In this document: positions 17,249-26,664 of the stretch, in pieces
Numbering within the stretch: the stretch's first letter is position 1
Layout: each line of letters opens with the position of its first letter
From: Sphingobacteriales bacterium 16-39-50
GTDB taxonomy: Bacteria > Bacteroidota > Bacteroidia > Sphingobacteriales > Sphingobacteriaceae
Assembly (NCBI GenBank): GCA_002257025.1
Contig: NCHA01000008.1
Coordinates: 124,001 to 188,000 of the forward strand
DNA: 64,000 nt
Reading direction: 5' to 3'
The notes under the pieces: generated by a model
The model's input: the letters and a program-made list of their open reading frames with translations, nothing else
Databases searched by the model: none
Told to the model about the DNA's origin: nothing
Program-made: the position numbers and the translations under genes

Positions 17249-20200
17249 ATGAAGAAACAATTCCTTTTACAAATGCTTGCCATTTGCATGATTCTTAATC
17301 TTGCTTATGCTCAAAATCCTGGCAGGACTCCCTACACTTTGTTCAATGACTTTGAAACCGGTGAACTTTTTGCCTGGGAAACCTATCCCTACGCTCAGGA
17401 TATAGCCTTTGATGCGCTGTATTTTGCGGTTAAGTCGCCGACTTATAAAGACAGTAAATACGCGCTGGCTCGTCCTTTTAAGGCTCATGATGTGACTGAA
17501 CTCTATCAGGGATTTACAAAACGTTTAAATCTTTATACGATTTCTGATACCAGGGTGAAAGCTGCTGTATATTTTCAGGGTGATCGTAATCCTGAGTCAC
17601 TTGAACTTTCATTGGGAACTTTTGAAGGCAAACGTTACTTCCACAAGATCAATAATCCAAAAGCTAATTCCTGGTTAGAACTGGATCTGCCGATCTCAGC
17701 ATTTAAGCTGGATGGCAAGTCCCTTGGTGTTAATGAGCATATTCAGGTGATCACACTGAAAGGAACTTATCCGATAGTGAATTACCTGTACACCTATACG
17801 ATACTGATGGATGATTTCAGCATCAATGGTGAGCGCGACAGACAATTTATAGCTACTACACCCAGCTCTACTAATTTGGAAATGTTCGATGTAACCATTT
17901 TGAACAAGCATTTTTTCTACGGTGATAATGTCAGTCTTAAAGTTGCACCTGAAGGAAATATAGGTCTGAAACAGGTTACAGGCACATTGGTAGACAGCAA
18001 AGGAAAAATTGTTAAGGATAATATCTCATTCAGCCGCAGTGGTAATGAATGGGCAAATACAGCTATTTATAAACTTTCAGAAAAGGATGCCCGCGGTCAG
18101 TGGGAGATCCGTCTGAAAGGTGAAGATAATCAGGGCGGATCTGTAAACTGGGCTATACGCTTCCTGATGCCGGGTAAACAGGTAAATGGTCACCCGAGAC
18201 TATATTTCTCTGCTGAGGAGCTTAAAAACCGTCTGGCAAATGAAAAATCACCTGTTGCCAAAAAGATTCTTGACAATGCATTGGCACATAAAGATTTCAT
18301 GAAGGTTAATGTTGATGCGATCAATGAAGGTATCGATATGACTGCAGAAAACCTTGTTGGTGGTCCGCATTCAAAAACTTCAGTGGGTTTCAATTCATAT
18401 GCACTTTGGAATAATCCCAACTCAACCCTTGGAAATGTAATTGAGGAAGGCAGCTTCCAGTACACTTTTAAAGGTGACCGTGCAGCAGGTGAGCAGGCTA
18501 AAAAGGCATTACTTAAACTTTGCTCATTCAAAAAATGGAATGCCGACTGGATGCTGGAGCGTAAGTTCTGGACTTACTATCCGGTAGGATATACCATTAA
18601 GCCTGTGGCTTATGGTTATGATATGCTTTATGATCTGCTTTCTGAATCAGAGCGTGCATTTGTACGGACTGCCATTATGGAAAAAGGTTTGAAAATGTTC
18701 CACCGCGATATGGTTGAAATGAATCGTATGCCTTCCAACCAAACCAATCACATTGCAGTACTGGCAGGTGGTATGGGTTTAGCTGCGACAGCTATTTATG
18801 GTGATGATCCTTCTAATCCGAATCTGGAGCCTTACATCTCAGGCATCCTGACAAAAACTAAAACCTTCATCGACCGTACTTATTATGAGGATGGTAGTTA
18901 TGGTGAGCCAAAAAGTGGTTACATGAATATGGCGAGCAGGGATATGGGTGAATTACTGCCTGCTTTGGAACGTAATTTCGGAGTTGATTATTCTACAACT
19001 ACCAGTTTTAAAGATTTTTACAAATACCTCATTCAGGCGAGCTATTCAAATGGTTTGATGCAGGATTATGGTGATGGTGGAGGAGCAAAAGGATCAAGAG
19101 TTGATATTGGTGGACAGATTCACTCATGGTGGTTAGTTCAACGAACTAAAAACCCATTACTGTATAGCTATGTAAACCCATTCTGGGAAGCTGGAAAAGG
19201 AGGTTATTTGAGTTATGTATGGTATAGGGATGATATCACACCGGTATCGAGAGAAACATTACCTCCTTCGAAGTTCTTCAGCGCTCAGGGTATGGTTATG
19301 CGTTCTGGTTGGGATGATGCATCCATGGTATTGAGTACCCGTGTTGGACCAAACGCAAATCATTATCATTATGATCAAGGAAGTTTCCAGATCATGAAAA
19401 ATGGTGAAACTTTACTTACTGATCCGGCTTATGGTCCTTTGGGATATTATGCGAATCTGGAGTATTTGAGTTATAGCGTCCAGGCGATTGCTCATAACGT
19501 AATGCTGGTTGATCACGATCCTGAAAGTCAGGCTCCTGCTCATTATGATAATGGTATAAAAGCCCTTACCGAATGGCCAAGAGTACAGCATTTATTCAAT
19601 GGTAAAGATGCTGATGGAATTGAAAGTGAGCTGAGTTCAGTGTACAAGGGTAAACTTGAGAAGTATTCACGTACCTTACTTTACACCAAAACAGGACCTG
19701 TTTTCCTGTTTGATGAAGTGAAAAGTAAATCGCCAAAAGGCCATGTTTACGACTGGTTGTTTCATGCACCTCCGGGTGAGAACAATCAGACTGCAATCAG
19801 TTATGATAAAGGACGTATGATCATTGACCGTCCAAATGCTAAATTGACGATGGATGTGGTGAGTCCGGAGATCGTTGCATCTAAGATTTATGATAAGAGT
19901 GCAGGTATCGGTAAATCATTCTATGAGTCATTCCTGACTCTGTCAAGTAAACCGAATTTGAATCAGGTAAATTTCCTTTCGGTGATTTTACCGGAGTCTA
20001 AACCATCTTCAGGTGCTGCTCCGGTAACCTCAAAAATGGAAGCTCCGGGATGGATTGGTGCTAAAATGGTACACAGCAATGGTTCTGACATAGGTTTCTT
20101 CAGAACCGGAACAGAAAATGGTGTTGCAGCTGGTTTTACAACCGATGCAAAACGATTTACTGCGAGCTATGATAAATCAGGTGCTCTTCAGAAAATCTAC

Positions 20201-20464
20201 TATGAAGGAAGCTCTATCTCAGGTAATGGTTTGTCTTTAACCGTAGATGTTGGCACAAGAGGTACAGTTGCTTTGGTTTCTACAGGTATAGATGCTGAAA
20301 TTAAATCATGGAAAGGCTGTACAGTGAAAATGCTGGTTTCCGGCAAACCATCTTCAGTACTTGTTGGCGGTCAGTCGGTTAAAGACTGGACCTATGATGC
20401 GGCTTCAAAAACTGTTTCTGTAAAATTACCAGGTGGAACAGTTGCTTTAAAAATCAATAAATAA
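17249..20464 (+). CDS. Heparinase II/III-family lyase-like protein 2
   Basis: This 1071-residue protein has a signal peptide ending LAYAQ and the same architecture as the protein at 3817: a beta-rich N-terminal module opening with TLFNDFETGELFAWETYPYA, an Ig-like segment, an alpha/alpha-toroid from about residue 310, and a heparinase II/III beta-sandwich from about 665. N500-H501 (QTNHIAV) and H705-Y-H707 (NHYHYDQGSF) are in place, so a working lyase is plausible. Its family acts in the periplasm on uronate-containing oligosaccharides. Strong similarity to the 3817 protein, including NRMPSxQTNHI-like and LERNFGVDY segments, shows a duplication. It follows the amidohydrolase pair and is closed by a strong terminator at 20517. 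Substrate specificity is open. Confidence 0.8.
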   Translation: MKKQFLLQMLAICMILNLAYAQNPGRTPYTLFNDFETGELFAWETYPYAQDIAFDALYFAVKSPTYKDSKYALARPFKAHDVTELYQGFTKRLNLYTISDTRVKAAVYFQGDRNPESLELSLGTFEGKRYFHKINNPKANSWLELDLPISAFKLDGKSLGVNEHIQVITLKGTYPIVNYLYTYTILMDDFSINGERDRQFIATTPSSTNLEMFDVTILNKHFFYGDNVSLKVAPEGNIGLKQVTGTLVDSKGKIVKDNISFSRSGNEWANTAIYKLSEKDARGQWEIRLKGEDNQGGSVNWAIRFLMPGKQVNGHPRLYFSAEELKNRLANEKSPVAKKILDNALAHKDFMKVNVDAINEGIDMTAENLVGGPHSKTSVGFNSYALWNNPNSTLGNVIEEGSFQYTFKGDRAAGEQAKKALLKLCSFKKWNADWMLERKFWTYYPVGYTIKPVAYGYDMLYDLLSESERAFVRTAIMEKGLKMFHRDMVEMNRMPSNQTNHIAVLAGGMGLAATAIYGDDPSNPNLEPYISGILTKTKTFIDRTYYEDGSYGEPKSGYMNMASRDMGELLPALERNFGVDYSTTTSFKDFYKYLIQASYSNGLMQDYGDGGGAKGSRVDIGGQIHSWWLVQRTKNPLLYSYVNPFWEAGKGGYLSYVWYRDDITPVSRETLPPSKFFSAQGMVMRSGWDDASMVLSTRVGPNANHYHYDQGSFQIMKNGETLLTDPAYGPLGYYANLEYLSYSVQAIAHNVMLVDHDPESQAPAHYDNGIKALTEWPRVQHLFNGKDADGIESELSSVYKGKLEKYSRTLLYTKTGPVFLFDEVKSKSPKGHVYDWLFHAPPGENNQTAISYDKGRMIIDRPNAKLTMDVVSPEIVASKIYDKSAGIGKSFYESFLTLSSKPNLNQVNFLSVILPESKPSSGAAPVTSKMEAPGWIGAKMVHSNGSDIGFFRTGTENGVAAGFTTDAKRFTASYDKSGALQKIYYEGSSISGNGLSLTVDVGTRGTVALVSTGIDAEIKSWKGCTVKMLVSGKPSSVLVGGQSVKDWTYDAASKTVSVKLPGGTVALKINK

Positions 20465-20516
20465 GGGTTTTGTTTTCTGTTTATCAGAAAGCTTCATTCC
20501 TTCAATTTTAAATATT

Positions 20517-20556
20517 CCGGATCTTCATCTAAAGATGGAGGTCCGGTATTTTTGTT
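20517..20556 (+). terminator. Strong rho-independent-type terminator
   Basis: CCGGATCTTCATCT (20517-20530) pairs with AGATGGAGGTCCGG (20533-20546) over 14 positions with two G-T wobbles, then TATTTTTGTT follows. It lies 52 bases after the second lyase-like gene. Confidence 0.8.
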
Positions 20557-20597
20557 AGTGGGTAATTAAAAACCTTAGCTCAATTTAGGGTTAATGA

Positions 20598-20753
20598 AAC
20601 CACATAGAAACATAGAATTGATTGCTGTTATTGGCATTTGAAAGGTATGATCTATGCGTACTATGTGGTTAAAAATTAAAAAACCACATAGAAACATAGA
20701 GTTTATAGTTGTTATTAGCTTTTAAAGTAATGATCTATGTGTCCTATGTGGTA
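20598..20753. repeat. Two tandem AACCACATAG inverted-repeat elements
   Basis: Copy one runs 20598-20670 and copy two 20682-20753. Both start AACCACATAGAAACATAGA and end CTATGTGGT, with similar interiors of about 50 bases. They sit just upstream of the transglutaminase-like gene; the last element ends 22 bases before its start. The 20465-20775 gap otherwise holds only the terminator. Confidence 0.8.
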
Positions 20754-20775
20754 AAAAAAATCAAGGATTTATACT

Positions 20776-23004
20776 ATGACTCTAAAACCCATTTTCAGAA
20801 TTGTCTTAATTTCTATAGCAAGCCTTGCTGGAATCATAAATGGTTATTCCGCGGATTTCGAGAATTCTTACACAAAAGGATTATTTAAACCGGATACTCT
20901 TAAATCCAAAGTTGAGAGCTGGACGGCCGCAGAATTATGGGCAAAATCTGTTTCTCAGAATTTAAAACTGGAAGACAATGCGATTGTGCTTGAAGATAAT
21001 TTGTTGATTGAAAATGATGCTGTTACTTTGGGTTCCATTCGTTCAGAAGCATGGGATACGCTGTCTAAAGGCCGTGTAATCAGGAAAGTCCTTGAATTGC
21101 CTGTATTGCCTGCTAAAAATGCATGGATTAGTATGCTCATTTATCCAATGCTGCCTGCTGAACCAATGAGTGGTGGAAAACTTGAATTTAGGGTTAACGG
21201 GAATAAGCCAATTGTTTATGAATTACGGCACTTCTGGACTTCGGTTCCGGTTCCGGCAGCTTATTTAAAAAAGGGCAGGAATCTGATTGAGCTTAGGGTA
21301 CACAATCAGAATGAAAAATTCAGGATTCCTATGGCTTTGAGTTCGATTATTCGAAATGTCATCGGACAGCCTACATCATTTACAGGTAATAGTGAGCGAA
21401 GTGTTGATAATGGAAAAACCTGGAAGTATGCAGGTAGCTCATCCAATATAGCCGAGTATCCAATCCGTTTAAAGATGCAGGCTTATGCCAAGAAAGCCTG
21501 GCTGCAAACTCCGGTCATTAATCTTGCTGATAAAGCCTTAAGTGAAGTCATGTATTTTCCAGTTAATGTGGAAACCGCAGAGATCAAGCCACGAATCTTA
21601 AATGCCGAAGGCTCAAAATGGCAAACGCGGATAAGAAGTGGAAATACGCATCTTCCTGAAGCCGGAGGATGGACTGTTTGGCATAATTTTGAGGGTTCAA
21701 CTTTGCCGGCAGGGAATAATCATCGTTTCGTCCAGCTTGAATATAGTATCGATCCGGGTACCGGAAACAGTACGCCCAGAATTACAGGACTTGATTTGAA
21801 GAGTAAATGGCGTGCAAATCCAAAGGATGCAAATATCTTCATATCTGAAGTAAAGAATTATCCACTTATCCGCTCTTCATTTGATTTTGTTCATGAGAAC
21901 CCCGAATTGCCTGAACTTCAGGAATTCAGGAAGCAATTTAAACTTGATCAGGTAGTTGAAGGGGCAACCACAGAATGGGAGAAAATCAAACGATTGGGGG
22001 CATGGACAGCTGCAAACTGGGATTGGTTTCTACCCAATTCTGAATTTGAAGATTTGCTTAGCTGGGATGCAAGCAAAATACTCAGCGGTCAGGCAGCACC
22101 GGGAAATTTATCTAAAAAGGGGGGTAATTGCCTCCATTATGCAATTGTTTTCGCTCAGGCTTGCCAGAGTTTTGGTATTCCAGCCCGGATTGTAAATACC
22201 AATTATGCAATCTGGGGTGGTCATGAACTGGTTGAAGTCTGGTCGCGGGATTATCAAAAGTGGATCATGGCAGACCCGAATTTTGACACCATGTTCTATG
22301 ATAAAAAAACAGGAATCCCTTTAAATATTCTGGAACTGCATAATTTATTTCTGAAAACCTATTACCCGGGAGGGGAGATCATTGACAGGGATAAATGGTC
22401 ATTTGAAGATCGGGACAGGCGTGCAAACCGAATTAATCCTAAGGATCTTCCAATTGCAATGGAAGCAGGAGGGAAGGCTTTTTCAGGTAAAATTACGAAG
22501 GACTATGTCTGGTGGAAAGTCACGCCCAATACAGAAAACTCAGGTTATTCGGGAGGCTATGGATTTTACAATACGGCAGAAGTCCGCTGGCTGCCCCGCA
22601 GTAACTGGCTGAGTCAGAAATCCCCTTTACCGGTTACTCATGGAAGAACTCACTGGGGTTGGGATGGTTATTATGCCTGGACGGATGCACAAACTCCCGA
22701 AACACCTGAACATCGATTTTATGTCCGCAGACCTTCAGATATTTACAGTAACCTGTTTCAGGTAGATTTTGCTGCACATTATATACAGAATGGGGAAATT
22801 CAGCTTGATCTGGCAACGGATTCCCCTGGTTTCGATCATTTTAAAATTGTTTTAAATGGGGTTGAAATTTCAACAAAAGTCAGGGAAAGCAAGTTTAAAC
22901 TGAGTTCCGGAATTAACATTATTGAAATTTATCCGGTTGATGCTATGGGCAATACCGGAGCAAAGAGTATGATTAAAATTAATTATATCCCTGCCGCCGG
23001 ATAA
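20776..23004 (+). CDS. Exported transglutaminase-like protein
   Basis: This 742-residue protein has a signal peptide ending NGYSAD. The first 370 residues are beta-rich and probably bind ligands (FRVNGNKP...FWTSVPVPAAYLKKGRNLIELRVHN resembles a galactose-binding-like sandwich). The core at about 430-530 is transglutaminase-like (PF01841): the triad reads C452 in GGNCLHYA, H483 in GGHELVEVWS and D500 in MADPNFD. Such enzymes can be cysteine peptidases, amidases or cross-linkers. A glycan locus suggests a substrate with an amide or peptide link, but that is inference. The gene stands alone between strong hairpins on both sides. I do not recognise the N- or C-terminal domains. Confidence 0.7.
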   Translation: MTLKPIFRIVLISIASLAGIINGYSADFENSYTKGLFKPDTLKSKVESWTAAELWAKSVSQNLKLEDNAIVLEDNLLIENDAVTLGSIRSEAWDTLSKGRVIRKVLELPVLPAKNAWISMLIYPMLPAEPMSGGKLEFRVNGNKPIVYELRHFWTSVPVPAAYLKKGRNLIELRVHNQNEKFRIPMALSSIIRNVIGQPTSFTGNSERSVDNGKTWKYAGSSSNIAEYPIRLKMQAYAKKAWLQTPVINLADKALSEVMYFPVNVETAEIKPRILNAEGSKWQTRIRSGNTHLPEAGGWTVWHNFEGSTLPAGNNHRFVQLEYSIDPGTGNSTPRITGLDLKSKWRANPKDANIFISEVKNYPLIRSSFDFVHENPELPELQEFRKQFKLDQVVEGATTEWEKIKRLGAWTAANWDWFLPNSEFEDLLSWDASKILSGQAAPGNLSKKGGNCLHYAIVFAQACQSFGIPARIVNTNYAIWGGHELVEVWSRDYQKWIMADPNFDTMFYDKKTGIPLNILELHNLFLKTYYPGGEIIDRDKWSFEDRDRRANRINPKDLPIAMEAGGKAFSGKITKDYVWWKVTPNTENSGYSGGYGFYNTAEVRWLPRSNWLSQKSPLPVTHGRTHWGWDGYYAWTDAQTPETPEHRFYVRRPSDIYSNLFQVDFAAHYIQNGEIQLDLATDSPGFDHFKIVLNGVEISTKVRESKFKLSSGINIIEIYPVDAMGNTGAKSMIKINYIPAAG

Positions 23005-23084
23005 AGATTTTTTGTTTGCTGATTTCGGAATTATTTTGAATAAGGGTAGGACATTTTTCCTTTCCGGAGTCCTAAACTATAGGA

Positions 23085-23117
23085 TACCTCTGTTCCGGAT
23101 AAACAGAGGTAATATTT
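23085..23117 (+). terminator. Hairpin terminator before nagA
   Basis: TACCTCTGTT (23085-23094) and AACAGAGGTA (23102-23111) form a 10-bp stem with a 7-base loop, followed by ATATTTG. A smaller CGGGG/CCCCG hairpin (23162-23177), followed by ATTTTTA, lies 24 bases before the nagA start. Confidence 0.6.
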
Positions 23118-23201
23118 GTGAGATGAGTGTTAAACTCAATTATTTTTTATTAAAATTACCCCGGGGCTAAATCCCCGATTTTTACAGAATACAATTCAAT
23201 T

Positions 23202-24389
23202 ATGGAAAAAACACTTAAAATATACAATGGTAAGATATTAACCCCTTATCGCATCATCAGCGGTACTGTGGTTGTTGTTGACGGGAAAATAAAGGAAGTT
23301 GCGGAAGGGAATATTGATGTTCCCGGTGCGGTTGAAATTGATGCAAAGGGAAATTATATTGCTCCAGGCTTTATCGATATTCATGTTCATGGAGGCGGTG
23401 GCCACGATTTTATGGATGGTTCGGAAGAAGCTTTCCTGAAGATTGCCGAGACTCATGCCAAATATGGAACAACCGGTCTGATGCCGACTACTCTGACCAG
23501 CGAACTGGATGAACTTTATAATACCCTCGATTTATACAAAAAAGCAGATAAAAAGAATAAAATGGGTGCCCAGTTTCTGGGTATGCACCTTGAAGGGCCT
23601 TATTTTGCGATGTCTCAGCGTGGTGCACAGGATCCGAGATATATCCGCAACCCTGATCCTGAAGAATATAAGGATATTTTATCGCGTTCATCTGATATCA
23701 AAAGATGGAGTGCTGCCCCTGAATTGAAAGGTGCGATCGAATTTGGAAATTACCTTCGTTCAAAAGGAATTCTGGTTGCAATGGCACATACTGATGCTAT
23801 TTATGAAGAGGCTCTGGAGGCTTTTGAGGCTGGATTTACGCTGGGAACTCACTTTTATTCCTGCATGTCGGGGGTAAGCCGCAGAAACTGTTTCAGATAT
23901 GCAGGCGTGATTGAAACCGCTTACCTTCTCGATGAGATGGATGTTGAGATCATTGCTGATGGTATTCACCTTCCTGCACCATTATTAAAACTGATCTATA
24001 AGATCAAAGGACCTGACCGCATTGCTTTGATCACTGATTCTATGCGGGCTGCAGGTATGCCTCCGGGAGATAGCATCCTGGGAAGCAAACACAACGGATT
24101 AAAGGTTCTTGTTGAAGATGGGGTAGCAAAATTGCCTGATCGTACTTCCTTTGCAGGTAGTGTTGCAACTTGCGACCGATTGGTCAGGAACATGGTTAAT
24201 ATGGCTGAGGTGCCATTACTTGAAGCCGTTAAAATGGCATCGCTTACACCGGCAAATATTTTGGGATTGGGAGCGAGCAAAGGTTCATTGATTTGCGGCA
24301 AGGATGCAGATATTGTCATTTTTGATTCAAACATCAATGTCAGTACCACAATTGTTCAGGGAAGAATTGTTTACAATAAATTAGATTAA
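23202..24389 (+). CDS. nagA: N-acetylglucosamine-6-phosphate deacetylase
   Basis: This cytoplasmic enzyme of 395 residues removes the acetyl group from GlcNAc-6-phosphate, the first step after phosphorylation in GlcNAc use. The metal and substrate motifs are clear: GFIDIHVHGG (H61, H63), HLEGPYF, AHTDA, ADGIHLP and LITDSMRAAG with the catalytic Asp. The usual THLFNAM segment is replaced by THFYSCMSGVSRRNC, a notable change close to the substrate. The length is normal for the family. nagB follows 13 bases after the stop and a sugar transporter follows that, which makes a compact GlcNAc operon. Confidence 0.88.
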   Translation: MEKTLKIYNGKILTPYRIISGTVVVVDGKIKEVAEGNIDVPGAVEIDAKGNYIAPGFIDIHVHGGGGHDFMDGSEEAFLKIAETHAKYGTTGLMPTTLTSELDELYNTLDLYKKADKKNKMGAQFLGMHLEGPYFAMSQRGAQDPRYIRNPDPEEYKDILSRSSDIKRWSAAPELKGAIEFGNYLRSKGILVAMAHTDAIYEEALEAFEAGFTLGTHFYSCMSGVSRRNCFRYAGVIETAYLLDEMDVEIIADGIHLPAPLLKLIYKIKGPDRIALITDSMRAAGMPPGDSILGSKHNGLKVLVEDGVAKLPDRTSFAGSVATCDRLVRNMVNMAEVPLLEAVKMASLTPANILGLGASKGSLICGKDADIVIFDSNINVSTTIVQGRIVYNKLD

Positions 24390-24402
24390 TACGAATACAA
24401 TT

Positions 24403-25155
24403 ATGAGAGAGATTAAAAAGGATAAATTACAGGTTAATATATATGCCGGAAGACCGGAATTAGGTGCAGCAGCAGCAGAAACTCTAACTGCCAGAATTGC
24501 TGAGTTACTAAAGACGAAAGAGCAGGTGAACATAATTTTCGCTTCTGCTCCATCACAAAACGAATTTCTTGCCGAATTGCTGAAAAAGGATATTGAATGG
24601 GGGAAAATCAATGCTTTCCACATGGATGAGTATATAGGTTTGCATCCGGATGCACCACAGGGTTTCGGTAATTTCCTTAAAGACAGGTTATTTAGCCATG
24701 TGACTTGTCGCACAGTTAATTATCTGAATGGAAATACAGATCCTCAGGAAGAGTGTAAACGATATTCAGACCTTTTGATTAAATATCCTACAGATATCGT
24801 TTGTTTAGGGATAGGTGAAAATACGCACCTGGCATTTAATGATCCGCATGTTGCCGATTTTAATGATCCATTGATTGTAAAGGTTGTTGATCTTGATCAG
24901 GATTGCCGGGTTCAACAGGTAAATGACGGCTGTTTTAGCACAATTGATGAGGTTCCTACCCATGCACTTACGATCACCATGCCTGCATTATTCAAATCAA
25001 CTTATGCTATTGCCATTGTACCAGGTAAGTTTAAAGCAAATGCAATCGATCATACGATCAACAGCGAGATTTCTGAGAAATATCCTTCAACTATACTCAG
25101 AAGGCATGACAATGCAATCTTATTTATTGATGAAGACAGTGCATCCAAATTATAA
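24403..25155 (+). CDS. nagB: Glucosamine-6-phosphate deaminase
   Basis: This 250-residue cytoplasmic enzyme converts glucosamine-6-phosphate to fructose-6-phosphate and ammonia, feeding GlcNAc into glycolysis. The family pattern is visible: FASAPSQNEFL near the phosphate loop, FHMDEYIGL with the catalytic Asp-Glu, GIGENTHLAFNDP (the 'G.G.dGHiAFNeP' motif with His kept), and LTITMPALF. The E. coli motif is GxDGH; here it is GENTH, so the sequence is a divergent subgroup. 6-Phosphogluconolactonases share the fold, but FHMDEY and AFNDP favour a deaminase. It is 13 bases after nagA and 74 bases before the transporter. Confidence 0.82.
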   Translation: MREIKKDKLQVNIYAGRPELGAAAAETLTARIAELLKTKEQVNIIFASAPSQNEFLAELLKKDIEWGKINAFHMDEYIGLHPDAPQGFGNFLKDRLFSHVTCRTVNYLNGNTDPQEECKRYSDLLIKYPTDIVCLGIGENTHLAFNDPHVADFNDPLIVKVVDLDQDCRVQQVNDGCFSTIDEVPTHALTITMPALFKSTYAIAIVPGKFKANAIDHTINSEISEKYPSTILRRHDNAILFIDEDSASKL

Positions 25156-25229
25156 GTTAATAAGGTAGAACGATTAAAATATTATATTTAAAAATTAGGG
25201 CCTCAAATCCGGAAATTAAAATAGAAAAT

Positions 25230-26549
25230 ATGAGTAGTAATAAAACAGTATCAGTAGGATCATTAAGTCAGCGGGATACCATCACAGGCATGGTGATTAT
25301 CGCATTCATGTTTTTCATGTTTGGATTCACTTCCTGGATCAATGCGATCTTAATTCCATATTTCAAGATTTCATTTGAACTTTCACACGTTCAGTCTTAT
25401 TTGGTAACCTTTGCATTTTATATTTCCTACCTGCTTTTTTCTGTTCCGGCTTCCTATCTGCTCAAAAGGGTGGGTTTTAAGAAAGGGATGATGATCGGTT
25501 TCTGGATCATGTCAACAGGTGCATTTCTTTTTGTCCCGGCGGCAATTACGATGACCTATGAATTATTCTTGTTAGGATTATTTTCAATTGGCGCAGGATT
25601 GGCATTACTTCAGTCTGCTGCTAATCCTTATATCACCATTTTAGGGCCAACAGAGCGTGCTGCTCAGCGTTTCAGTATTATGGGTATCTGTAATAAGGGT
25701 GCCGGAATACTTGCGCCTTTATTGTTTGCTGCTGTAATCTTCAAAGCTACGGATAGTGCAATGCTGGATAATATCAGCTCGATGTCTCAGGCTGAAAAGG
25801 ATGCTGTTTTTCATGAGCTTATCCAAAGGGTAATTGTTCCCTATGCATGTGTCGGTGCATTCCTGTTTCTGATAGGTCTTTTTATTCGTTACTCACCACT
25901 TCCTGAAATTGATACCGAACATGAAAGTGAAGAACTTGCACAGGCAAACTCTTCAAAAAGCAGTATCATGCAGTTCCCGCACCTCGTTTTGGGAGCTTTC
26001 GCGATATTTCTGCATGTTGGAACCCAAGTAATTTCTATTGATACAGTTATCAGTTATGCGGCAACAATGAACCTTAACCTGATTGAGGCCAAGGTTTTCC
26101 CTTCCTATACTCTGACGGCCCAGATCTGTGCTTACCTGGTTGGTATATTCTTTATTCCAAAATTTATGTCGCAGTTAACGGCATTGAAGGCAAGTACCAT
26201 ATTTGGTGCAATTCTTACCCTGATGATTATCTACGCGAAAGGGGATGTTACTTTCCTTGGACATACCAATGATATTTCTCTCTGGTTTGTCGTGATGCTT
26301 GGTCTTGCCAATTCATTGGTTTGGGCCGGGATATGGCCTTTGGCATTAGATGGTTTAGGCCGATTTACTAAAGTCGGAGCATCATTGATGGTTATGGGTT
26401 TAGCAGGAAATGCAATCCTACCGCTCATCTACGGATATTTTGTAGATATATGGGATGCCCGTAATGCATACTGGGTATTAATGCCCTGTTATTTGTATCT
26501 GATTTTCTATGCATTCAGAGGCTATCGTTTACGCAAATGGACCAGCTAA
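25230..26549 (+). CDS. nagP: FHS-family sugar:H+ symporter, probable GlcNAc transporter
   Basis: This 439-residue integral membrane protein has about 12 hydrophobic segments. The opening FGFTSWINAILIPYFK and LQSAANPYITILGP are characteristic of the FucP/FHS branch of the major facilitator superfamily, which imports fucose, glucose/galactose or GlcNAc with protons. The place directly after nagA and nagB favours GlcNAc (NagP-type); that substrate assignment is inference from context. A charged cytoplasmic loop around residues 225-245 (DTEHESEELAQANSSK) separates the two halves. No terminator was recognised in the 115 bases before the next gene. Confidence 0.78.
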   Translation: MSSNKTVSVGSLSQRDTITGMVIIAFMFFMFGFTSWINAILIPYFKISFELSHVQSYLVTFAFYISYLLFSVPASYLLKRVGFKKGMMIGFWIMSTGAFLFVPAAITMTYELFLLGLFSIGAGLALLQSAANPYITILGPTERAAQRFSIMGICNKGAGILAPLLFAAVIFKATDSAMLDNISSMSQAEKDAVFHELIQRVIVPYACVGAFLFLIGLFIRYSPLPEIDTEHESEELAQANSSKSSIMQFPHLVLGAFAIFLHVGTQVISIDTVISYAATMNLNLIEAKVFPSYTLTAQICAYLVGIFFIPKFMSQLTALKASTIFGAILTLMIIYAKGDVTFLGHTNDISLWFVVMLGLANSLVWAGIWPLALDGLGRFTKVGASLMVMGLAGNAILPLIYGYFVDIWDARNAYWVLMPCYLYLIFYAFRGYRLRKWTS

Positions 26550-26664
26550 TTCTAAAAACTGTTGATTTCAATGAATAGGCAGGAATTGTAGCCATGCCGA
26601 TCATTTTAGTTGATGATGTCTTAAATTAAGCAATAATAAATTTTCTTACCATAATCTAATACCA

